DNA of 32,713 nucleotides from an uncultured Bacteroidia bacterium (GTDB lineage Bacteria > Bacteroidota > Bacteroidia > Bacteroidales > F082): contig CACZQL010000043.1 in NCBI GenBank assembly GCA_902783365.1, forward strand, positions 1 to 32,713, read 5' to 3'. The notes beneath the pieces are model-generated. The model searched no databases, had not been told where the DNA came from, and worked only from the letters and a program-made list of their open reading frames with translations. Position 1 is the stretch's first letter. The number at the start of each line of letters is the position of its first letter. Of the stretch, positions 26,711-32,713 are shown in pieces. Position numbers and translations under genes: made by a program.

Positions 26711-26723
26711 ATTTATATTGCTC

Positions 26724-27854
26724 TTATTTCCGTTTTAAAACACTTTTCATAAGGCTATCCCAGATGGCTGTGGCGGCTTGGTCCCAGGAGAAGTCCATGG
26801 CCCTTCGGCGTCCTTTCTCCACCAGGGTTTGGCGAAGGTTGGGGTCGAGCATCTTGGTCATGCCATCGGCGATGGAGGCCTCGCTGAAGGGGTCCACCAG
26901 CAGGGCGGCGTCGCCCGCCACTTCCGGCATGGAGGTCACGTTGGAAGTGATCACCGGGGTATCGCATTTGAACGCCTCAAGGATAGGGATGCCGAAGCCC
27001 TCGAAATAGGACACATACACCGAGGCCAGGGCTGAAGCTGTGACCAAGTGAAGGTCTTCGGCGCTCAGCCTTCCGGCGAACACCACGTCATCCTTGTGGG
27101 TCATGGCGCTATAAGCCTGCTCGATGTTGTCGGACCACCAGCGTTTCTCACCGACAATCAGCAACTTGACCTCCGATGGAGTCTTCTTTTTGAACAAATC
27201 GAAGGCCGTGAACAGCCGCGCCAGGTTCTTGCGGGGATGCAGTGACCCCACAAACATAAAATAAGGTGCGCCGCCTGTGTAACGGGCCCTGACGTTGGTT
27301 TGCTCCGTTTCAGGGATGGGGGCGAAGCGCTCGTTCACGCCGTTGTAGGCCACGTCGATCTTTTCGGGGGCCAGATGGTAGCAGTCGATGATATCCTGTT
27401 TGGAAAACTCCGACACGGTGACGATGCGGGTCGCTTTTTGGGCGAACTTAGGGAAGTATTTCTTATAATGCCAAAGGTGAATCTTGGGCATGTCGTTGGG
27501 GAAATGCTCGAAGTTGAGGTCATGAAACTGCGCCACTTGAGGCACATTGGAGCGCAGGCTCAGGTAGCCGTCGGGCGAGAAGAAGAGGTCGGGCTCGATG
27601 ACGCGCAACGCCCTAGGCACCGACAGCTCGAAGTACCAGATAAAGAGGAAGGGATGCCTGGCTTGAGGGAAGAGCAGGACGGGTTTCACGTTATCGGCGA
27701 AGATGAACATTGGGTCGGGTTCCCGGTCGAAAAGGAAATAGAATTCCACCTCGGGATGGTCCAGCACCATGCGGCGCAAGGTCTCGTAAGCCACCCATCC
27801 GATGCCCTCCAGCTTGCCTTTCAGCAACAAACGTGTATTGACAGCGATTTTCAT
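26724..27854 (-). CDS. Glycosyltransferase family 4 (GT-B fold)
   Basis: A 376-residue retaining glycosyltransferase. The N-terminal half has MKIAVNTRLLLKGKLEGIGWV and a YLSLRSNVPQVAQFHDLNFEH acceptor-side region. The C-terminal half has FVGSLHPRKN (201-210) and the donor-binding EX7E element EGFGIPILE (285-293). It is related to WbaZ/mannosyltransferase-like proteins; the sugar and acceptor are unknown. It has a -7 box (27871-27878) 17 nt before its ATG and leads the purD-DUF6427-rnhB chain, an unusual partner for purine synthesis. It is divergent from the GH5-like gene. Confidence 0.92.
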   Translation of the reverse strand: MKIAVNTRLLLKGKLEGIGWVAYETLRRMVLDHPEVEFYFLFDREPDPMFIFADNVKPVLLFPQARHPFLFIWYFELSVPRALRVIEPDLFFSPDGYLSLRSNVPQVAQFHDLNFEHFPNDMPKIHLWHYKKYFPKFAQKATRIVTVSEFSKQDIIDCYHLAPEKIDVAYNGVNERFAPIPETEQTNVRARYTGGAPYFMFVGSLHPRKNLARLFTAFDLFKKKTPSEVKLLIVGEKRWWSDNIEQAYSAMTHKDDVVFAGRLSAEDLHLVTASALASVYVSYFEGFGIPILEAFKCDTPVITSNVTSMPEVAGDAALLVDPFSEASIADGMTKMLDPNLRQTLVEKGRRRAMDFSWDQAATAIWDSLMKSVLKRK

Positions 27855-27870
27855 TGTTTCATTTCCAATG

Positions 27871-27878
27871 CAAAAGTA
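27871..27878 (-). promoter_or_regulatory. -7 box of the GT4-purD operon
   Basis: The minus strand reads TACTTTTG, fitting TAnnTTTG. It is 1 bp from the -7 box of the divergent gene, so the two promoters overlap. Confidence 0.65.
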
Positions 27879-27879
27879 G

Positions 27880-27887
27880 TATATTTG
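27880..27887 (+). promoter_or_regulatory. -7 box of the GH5-like gene
   Basis: Plus strand TATATTTG, 21 nt before ATG 27909, with TTTC at 27857-27860 (19-bp spacing) as an imperfect -33 element. Confidence 0.7.
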
Positions 27888-27908
27888 CAGCTTAAAACCT
27901 CAATAAAA

Positions 27909-30074
27909 ATGAAAAAAACCATCCTTTTATGGCTCTTTGCGAGCCTTTGCATGATCGGCTACTGCCAGCCGAAGATCACGAATCTCGTTTTCCACAGCAG
28001 TGTCAGCCTGTTCGATTTGTACGAAATCACCTTTCAGTTAGGCACTTACGACAACCCATACGACCCTGAGGTCATCGATGTGTATGCGGAGATGATGGGC
28101 CCCGACGGGAGTGTGACCCGAGTGAACGGCTTCTATTACGAGGATTACGAGTTCGAGAAACAGAACAGAGTGGAGAAAGCCACGTTAAAGCGCGGAGGCA
28201 ACGGATGGAAGATCCGCTTCACGCCCCAGCAGGTGGGTTCATGGCGGTTCACGCTGCACGCCATCGACAAGACAGGCAAGGCTGAGCTCCGCTCCATCGC
28301 CGACACCAAGTGCGCTTTCCGTTGTGTGGAGGCAAACACGGCACAGGGCTTCATCCGCAAGGCGAACACCCGTTACCTGAAACGGGAGGTGGTTGAAAAC
28401 GGCGTGAGAAAACAAGCCTCCTTCTTCCCTATCGGCCCCAACGTTGCCTGGTACAACTGCACGCCCTACAGCGACTACTCGAAACCTATGGGCATCTACG
28501 ACTACGAGCGCTACATGGACTCGCTTCGGGGCAACGCCAACTACATGCGCATCTGGCTGACCCGTTACCAATACCTGTCGCTCTACGGGCCTGAGCACAC
28601 CGAACTGGTCCAAGGAAAACCCAAAGTGTATTTCGACAACACCCTCAACCAGAAGGACGCCGCCGAACTCGACCGCATCATCCAGATGGCCGCCGACAAT
28701 GGCATCGCGGTGATGCCTTGCATCTTCACCTACGGTGATTTCAAGACCTCCACCCTACCCGCCGAGCAACATCCCAGCGACTGGAGGCACAACCCTTTCA
28801 ACACCGTCCTTGGTCTTAAAAAGCCCAGCGATGTCTTCACCGATGCAAGAGCCCAAAGGGTCATGAGAAACCTGTTACGCTACGTTGCCGCACGATGGGG
28901 CTACGCCACCAACATCATGGCCTGGGAACTGTGGAACGAAGTCACCAACATGGATCGCAGCGATGTCCCCGCCGAGCGTTTTCAGAACGACCTGCTGAAA
29001 TGGCACAAGGACATGGCCGCCTATCTCCGCTCACAAGACCCCTACCACCACCTTGTCACCACCTCGATGGGAGGCACCGAAGGACTGGACCTGCTCAACC
29101 AGCATCTTTACGAATCGCTGGATTTCTCGCAGACTCACAATTACCAGAACATCCATAAAGCGTTCTCGAAAGCCCAGTTCTCCTACATCTTGTACAACTT
29201 GGCAGCTGAGATGCGCAAGAACAGTCCGGCGAAACCCGCTTTTGTTGGAGAGTTCGGATTCGGACAGAGTTCCGCCGAGAGGAAATACGAGGACCATGAC
29301 CCGCGTGGCATCGACATCCACAACTCTCTTTGGTCATCGTTGTTTTCAGGCACCGCCGGCACCGCCTCGTTCTGGTTTTGGGATGTGTTGACAAAGTGCG
29401 GCTTGTTCTCAACCACCCGACCCATGATGGTCTTCTCGCAAGGGCTGCCTATCCTCTCCGATGCTTTCACCCCGCAAACCACGGGATATGTGTCGCGCAG
29501 CACCTTAGTGTTTCCGAACAACCTGGAGACCTACTACCTGATCAACGCTACCGAGGACACCTTGTTAGGGTGGAGTCAGGACACGGCTTTCTGCTACCAG
29601 TCGTTGCGGCATATTACCAACAAGACCGTGGTGAAGGGGCATTTCGTTCCTGACAAGGTGACGGACCGCGAAGGCTACGTCTATACCTTGGATCCGAGCA
29701 AGCGGCCACGTCCCAGTTCGAGACACAACGGCATCGAGATTCCCATTGCCCATCAGCCTGTCGGAACGCAATATATCGTGAAGTGGTACGACGCTGAGAC
29801 CGGCCACGAGATGGAGAATGAGCGAACCTCCGCGGTGGTCAGTCAGGACCGTCGGGGCAACCGCCAGCTGAAGTTTGAGTTCCCCTCCTCCGTCCGCGAC
29901 CTGAGGAACCGACGCATCAACAACACCTACGGTGACGCGGTGTTCTGCATCACGAAGAAAGCCACCGGGATCTCCTCGGCAAAAAACACGTCGAAGCAAG
30001 TGACGCCCCAAAAAAGTGAGAGCGACACGAAAAATGTCGCTCCCAAAACCATTAAAGTGGTGAGGCCTCGATAA
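27909..30074 (+). CDS. DUF5060-GH5-like exported glycoside hydrolase
   Basis: A 721-residue exported enzyme. ATG 27909 gives a signal peptide (MKKTILLWLFASLCMIGYC); the longer frame to 27300 is antisense to the GT4 gene. Residues about 22-140 form a DUF5060-like beta domain. Residues about 170-480 form a TIM barrel of the GH5/cellulase type, with the acid/base in AWELWNEV (Glu344) and the likely nucleophile Glu448 in FVGEFGFGQ. A C-terminal beta region follows. The last about 30 residues are charged and partly coded by a hairpin. Substrate is unknown; related enzymes act on beta-mannans or beta-glucans. A solitary gene with its own promoter. Confidence 0.88.
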   Translation: MKKTILLWLFASLCMIGYCQPKITNLVFHSSVSLFDLYEITFQLGTYDNPYDPEVIDVYAEMMGPDGSVTRVNGFYYEDYEFEKQNRVEKATLKRGGNGWKIRFTPQQVGSWRFTLHAIDKTGKAELRSIADTKCAFRCVEANTAQGFIRKANTRYLKREVVENGVRKQASFFPIGPNVAWYNCTPYSDYSKPMGIYDYERYMDSLRGNANYMRIWLTRYQYLSLYGPEHTELVQGKPKVYFDNTLNQKDAAELDRIIQMAADNGIAVMPCIFTYGDFKTSTLPAEQHPSDWRHNPFNTVLGLKKPSDVFTDARAQRVMRNLLRYVAARWGYATNIMAWELWNEVTNMDRSDVPAERFQNDLLKWHKDMAAYLRSQDPYHHLVTTSMGGTEGLDLLNQHLYESLDFSQTHNYQNIHKAFSKAQFSYILYNLAAEMRKNSPAKPAFVGEFGFGQSSAERKYEDHDPRGIDIHNSLWSSLFSGTAGTASFWFWDVLTKCGLFSTTRPMMVFSQGLPILSDAFTPQTTGYVSRSTLVFPNNLETYYLINATEDTLLGWSQDTAFCYQSLRHITNKTVVKGHFVPDKVTDREGYVYTLDPSKRPRPSSRHNGIEIPIAHQPVGTQYIVKWYDAETGHEMENERTSAVVSQDRRGNRQLKFEFPSSVRDLRNRRINNTYGDAVFCITKKATGISSAKNTSKQVTPQKSESDTKNVAPKTIKVVRPR
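30020..30042. repeat. 8-bp hairpin (gagcgaca/tgtcgctc) in the 3' end of the GH5-like gene
   Basis: Arms 30020-30027 and 30035-30042 with loop cgaaaaa. The hairpin is within the reading frame, 30 nt before the stop. It codes for SESDTKNVAP, a low-complexity tail unlike the preceding enzyme. Confidence 0.8.
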
Positions 30075-30099
30075 AGGGGCAACACCTGTGATTAGCGAC

Positions 30100-30250
30100 C
30101 TCAACCCTCTCCATTGGGACCTTTCTTCTTTGAGACCTCTCTCCATAGGGACCTCTCTCCATTGAGACCTCTCTCCATAGGGACCTCTCTCCATTGAGAC
30201 CTCTCTCCATAGGGACCTCTCTCCATTGAGACCTCTCTCCCCCTAGAGAC
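30100..30250. repeat. 16-bp alternating tandem repeat GACCTCTCTCCAT(AGG/TGA)
   Basis: Units gacctctctccatagg and gacctctctccattga alternate for about 130 bp, with degenerate copies at the left end (aaccctctccattggg, gacctttcttctttga). The same sentence in reverse complement, more degraded, occurs at 30395-30540. No gene lies here: the ORFs that cross it on the minus strand are products of the repeat itself. Confidence 0.9.
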
Positions 30251-30402
30251 CTCACCCCCCGACCCCCTCTCCATAGTGGAGAGGGGGAGGACCTGCCGGA
30301 AAAAACATTTCTGAAAACAGAATAAAAAAAGCCCAATTTCTACGCTGGGCTTTAGTGTAGTCCCCCCCCTCTCCACTATGGAGAGGGGGCCGGGGGGTGA
30401 GG
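30250..30402. repeat. Imperfect inverted repeat of about 40 bp flanking a terminator
   Basis: The left arm 30250-30288 and the reverse complement of the right arm 30361-30402 differ by one base and three extra Cs. Each arm is itself a hairpin: ccccctctcca/tggagaggggg with loop tag (30263-30287) and loop cta (30365-30389). The 72-bp centre holds the intrinsic terminator. Confidence 0.9.
30325..30353 (-). terminator. Intrinsic terminator downstream of ahcY
   Basis: Stem aaagccca/tgggcttt (30328-30335 and 30346-30353), followed on the minus strand by a T-run. It lies about 235 nt after the ahcY stop with only repeats between. On the plus strand the T-run is just three bases, so it is weak for the GH5-like transcript. 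Confidence 0.75.
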
Positions 30403-30560
30403 TCCCAATGGAGAGGGTCCCTATGGGGGTGAGGTCCCCATAGGGGTTGAGGTCCCTATGAGAGGGGACCAGGAGGTGAGGCCCCTATGGAGAGAACTGA
30501 GGTCCCTATGAAGAGGGCGCCGGGGGTCCCAATGGAGAAAGCCCCTAGATGGGCTCTCTG
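30395..30560. repeat. Degenerate repeats GAGGTCCC(A/T)ATGGAGAGG in the ahcY 3' spacer
   Basis: Irregular copies of ggtgaggtccc plus aatggagag or ctatggag, spaced 16-30 bp, in the opposite orientation to the 30100-30250 array. No gene or promoter is seen. Together with the previous entries it accounts for the 513-bp gap. Confidence 0.85.
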
Positions 30561-30587
30561 ATAGTCCCCCCTATCCTAAACCTATGA

Positions 30588-32018
30588 TTAATAACGATAA
30601 ATATCGGATTTATAAGGTCCCTCAATCGGAACACCAATATAATCCGCTTGTTTCTGCGTGAGCTTCGTCAGCTTCACCCCGATCTTCTCGAGATGCAAGC
30701 GTGCCACCTCCTCATCGAGGTATTTGGGCAGGCAATACACGCCCACTTTGTATTGGTCGCGTTTCTCCCAGAGGTCCATCTGGGCGAGGGTCTGGTTGGT
30801 GAAGGAGTTGCTCATCACGAAGCTGGCGTGACCCGTGGCGCAACCCAGGTTGACCAAGCGTCCCGAGGCCAGCAGGAAGATGCAATGGCCGTCGTCGAAC
30901 ACATATTTATCGACCTGAGGCTTGATGTTGATCTTCTCTTTGAGTTGGGGAGCCGTCTCCAGACGGGCCACCTGAATCTCGTTGTCGAAATGGCCGATGT
31001 TGCACACGATGGCCTGGTCCTTCATCTGGAGGATATGCTCCAGGGTGATAACGTCGCAGTTACCCGTGGTGGTGACGAAGATGTTGCCTTCCTTGACGGC
31101 CTCTTCCATGGTGGTCACCTCGAAGCCTTCCATGGCCGCTTGCAGGGCGCAGATGGGGTCGATCTCAGTGACAAGCACGCGGGCGCCGTAGCTCTTCATG
31201 GAGTGGGAGCAGCCTTTGCCCACCTCGCCATAGCCGCACACCACGACCACCTTACCGGCGATCATCACGTCGGTGGCGCGTTTGATGCCGTCGGCGAGCG
31301 ACTCGCGGCAACCGTAGAGGTTGTCGAACTTCGACTTGGTGACCGAGTCGTTGACGTTGATGGCAGGCACCAGCAGTTCGCCGCGTTCCTGCATCTGGTA
31401 GAGGCGATGCACGCCGGTGGTCGTCTCTTCGGAGACGCCTTTCCATCCAGCCACTACGGTATGCCAGAAGGTGGGGTTTTCCTGGTAGGTGGCCTTGATG
31501 ACGCTCATCAGGGCGGCTTCTTCCTCGCTGCCGGTAGGGACGTCGAGGAGCTTAGGGTCGTTTTCGCAGGCGTAGCCTTTATGTATTAATAAGGTGGCGT
31601 CGCCGCCGTCATCGACGATGAGGTCAGGACCGGTGCCATCGGGGAAGGTGATGGCGCGTTTGGTGCACCACCAGTAGTCTTCGAGGGTCTCCCCTTTCCA
31701 AGCGAACACGGCGGTACCCGTCTCGGCGATGGCCGCCGCGGCGTTGTCCTGCGTGGAGTAGATGTTGCAGCTGCACCAGCGCACGGTGGCGCCGAGCTTC
31801 ACGAGGGTCTCGATGAGGCAGGCGGTCTGGATGGTCATGTGGAGCGAGCCCATGATCTTGGCGCCCTTCAGAGGCTTGGTCTCGCCGTATTTCTTGCGCA
31901 AGGCCATCAGGCCGGGCATCTCATGTTCGGAGACCTCTATCTCTTTTCTTCCCCATGCGGCGAGGCTCATGTCGGCCACCAAATAAGGAAGGTCTTTATT
32001 CAAAAGCTTGTTGTTCAT
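30588..32018 (-). CDS. ahcY: Adenosylhomocysteinase (S-adenosyl-L-homocysteine hydrolase)
   Basis: Hydrolyses S-adenosylhomocysteine to adenosine and homocysteine, keeping the methyl cycle running. From ATG 32018 ([12 protein letters not shown]) it has 476 residues, normal for bacteria. HMTIQTA (63-69) is the substrate-site region, [13 protein letters not shown] ends at 233 and holds the catalytic lysine, and GYGEVGKG (262-269) binds NAD. The C-terminus [10 protein letters not shown] is the family-typical end. The start is set by homology since the longer frame to 32147 is leader and promoter. A -7 box is at 32043-32050. Two repeat blocks and a terminator follow. Confidence 0.98.
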   Translation of the reverse strand: MNNKLLNKDLPYLVADMSLAAWGRKEIEVSEHEMPGLMALRKKYGETKPLKGAKIMGSLHMTIQTACLIETLVKLGATVRWCSCNIYSTQDNAAAAIAETGTAVFAWKGETLEDYWWCTKRAITFPDGTGPDLIVDDGGDATLLIHKGYACENDPKLLDVPTGSEEEAALMSVIKATYQENPTFWHTVVAGWKGVSEETTTGVHRLYQMQERGELLVPAINVNDSVTKSKFDNLYGCRESLADGIKRATDVMIAGKVVVVCGYGEVGKGCSHSMKSYGARVLVTEIDPICALQAAMEGFEVTTMEEAVKEGNIFVTTTGNCDVITLEHILQMKDQAIVCNIGHFDNEIQVARLETAPQLKEKINIKPQVDKYVFDDGHCIFLLASGRLVNLGCATGHASFVMSNSFTNQTLAQMDLWEKRDQYKVGVYCLPKYLDEEVARLHLEKIGVKLTKLTQKQADYIGVPIEGPYKSDIYRY

Positions 32019-32042
32019 AATAGTGATGTTGAAATTTGGGCG

Positions 32043-32050
32043 CAAAGATA
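32043..32050 (-). promoter_or_regulatory. -7 promoter box of ahcY
   Basis: The minus strand reads TATCTTTG, 25 nt before the ahcY ATG. There is no TTTG at the -33 position. Confidence 0.65.
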
Positions 32051-32090
32051 CGCTTTTTTTGGAGAAATTTGCTATATTTGCCCACAAAAC

Positions 32091-32123
32091 AAAGACCCGG
32101 CCTGGCGAGGTCGGGTCTTTTTT
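32091..32123. terminator. Intrinsic terminator between the DUF5692-like gene and ahcY
   Basis: Stem aaagacccg/cgggtcttt (32091-32099 and 32112-32120) with loop 32100-32111. The plus strand has a T-run after it; the minus strand has a T-rich but interrupted tail. It starts 21 nt after the stop of the DUF5692-like gene. Confidence 0.8.
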
Positions 32124-32143
32124 GTAGTCATTGAAGGAAAGCA

Positions 32144-32713
32144 TCAATCCACATCGGCGCGGGCCATGGCATCCTTGTAATACTTTTGGTCAACAAAGAC
32201 GTCTTCCTTGTAAGGATTGATATGGCGTTTTTTGGAGACGCAGATGATGTAAACGATGGCGATGATGTTGGTAATCAGGGCCAGGGCGCTGATCACGGTC
32301 ATCATGGTCGGGTTGGCAGCGACGCTGTCAACGGTGGTGCCCACCGCGGCAGCCTCTTGTCCGGCCACTGCATAGAGTTGTTTGATGGTCTCCACACCTT
32401 GGGGATATTGAACCGGCAGGGTAGCCCAGCTGAACCACTGTTGACCGTCCTTGAAGGTCTCCTGGAAGAGCGGGAGCACTTGGGCGAACATGCACCAGAT
32501 GGCCAGGGTGTTGGCACGGTTCTGGATCCAACCGCCACGGTTCCACAGCAGAGCGGCCACCGTAGGAGCCAGCAGCAGGGCGATACCGCAGTACCAGGAG
32601 TGCGTCGGCAGGCAGTTATAGGTGTAGGCGAAGTTCCAAATGTCGTAAATCACGATATACACCCAGGTCATGTCGGCCCAGATCATATCCTTCTTGTCCT
32701 TGGAGGCATAGAC
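32144..32713 (-). CDS. DUF5692-like membrane protein, 5' truncated by window end
   Basis: The reading frame stays open to base 32713 on the minus strand (VYASKDKKD precedes the first ATG at 32686), so the true start is outside. The visible part is 189 residues with at least four hydrophobic segments ([65 protein letters not shown]) and a charged tail ending AMARADVD. The sequence near [19 protein letters not shown] reminds me of DUF5692, a family without known function. A terminator follows its stop. Confidence 0.7.
   Translation of the reverse strand, partial: VYASKDKKDMIWADMTWVYIVIYDIWNFAYTYNCLPTHSWYCGIALLLAPTVAALLWNRGGWIQNRANTLAIWCMFAQVLPLFQETFKDGQQWFSWATLPVQYPQGVETIKQLYAVAGQEAAAVGTTVDSVAANPTMMTVISALALITNIIAIVYIICVSKKRHINPYKEDVFVDQKYYKDAMARADVD

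Noticed and set aside
27300..27908. Longer N-terminus for the GH5-like gene
   Set aside because: The extra 203 residues are antisense to the glycosyltransferase gene, and a signal peptide begins at 27909.
30052..30376. Small minus-strand proteins rich in MERG/WREV/SPSPLWRG repeats
   Set aside because: They are translations of the 16-bp repeat and hairpins, with no domain and no start signal.
32073..32123. Plus-strand small RNA (TATATTTG box then terminator)
   Set aside because: There is no -33 element, and the RNA would be only about 35 nt, consisting of the terminator stem itself.

Overview
This window looks like a chromosomal segment of a Bacteroidales bacterium, probably gut or rumen type. 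The evidence is the gene content: a Bacteroidota-length S1 protein, DUF3784, DUF6427, DUF3352, a DUF5692-like protein, a TlpA-type thioredoxin lipoprotein partner, a GH3/beta-lactamase fusion and a DUF5060-GH5-like enzyme. Upstream of many genes there are also Bacteroidota promoter boxes (TAnnTTTG, sometimes with TTTG 19 bp upstream), and Shine-Dalgarno sequences are mostly weak. Coding DNA is GC-rich and densely packed, while spacers are AT-rich or repetitive. I saw no phage, transposase, CRISPR, tRNA or rRNA gene.

Layout. 1-5036 (+): the 3' part of gcvP, a secreted HExxH-containing protein of unknown function, and an AI-2E family transporter. 5067-9424 (-): an S4 RNA-binding protein, a 433-bp repeat spacer, rpsA and pyrG. 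9489-11316 (-): a tight three-gene operon of DUF3784 membrane protein, CPBP protease and a 55-aa Arc-like DNA-binding protein. 11484-13464: divergent SPFH protein and M48 lipoprotein protease, with interleaved promoters. 13521-16119 (-): murL and murD2, overlapping by 8 nt. 16193-16783 (+): yqgE. 16780-27854 (-): a chain of seven almost gapless genes (GT4, purD, DUF6427, rnhB, then after an internal promoter a DUF3352 lipoprotein, a TlpA-like protein and a GH3/beta-lactamase fusion). 27909-30074 (+): a DUF5060-GH5-like glycosidase. 30075-30587: a repeat mosaic. 30588-32018 (-): ahcY. 32144-32713 (-): a DUF5692-like membrane protein cut by the window end.

The most notable system is the murL-murD2 pair. 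In the route known from Xanthomonas oryzae, MurD2 adds L-glutamate to UDP-MurNAc-L-Ala and MurL, an ATP-dependent enzyme with a PP-loop-like GGGKDS motif, epimerises that residue to D-Glu. This bypasses glutamate racemase and the D-Glu-adding MurD. Here murL precedes murD2 in one operon, and the MurD-like protein has NDSIST where canonical MurD has NDSKAT.

The second theme is non-coding. Four separate loci carry heptanucleotide tandem repeats, one of them inside the 3' end of purD. Two of the four directly abut copies of a TCGCCC/GGGCGA hairpin element. A third repeat family fills the spacer between the GH5-like gene and ahcY.
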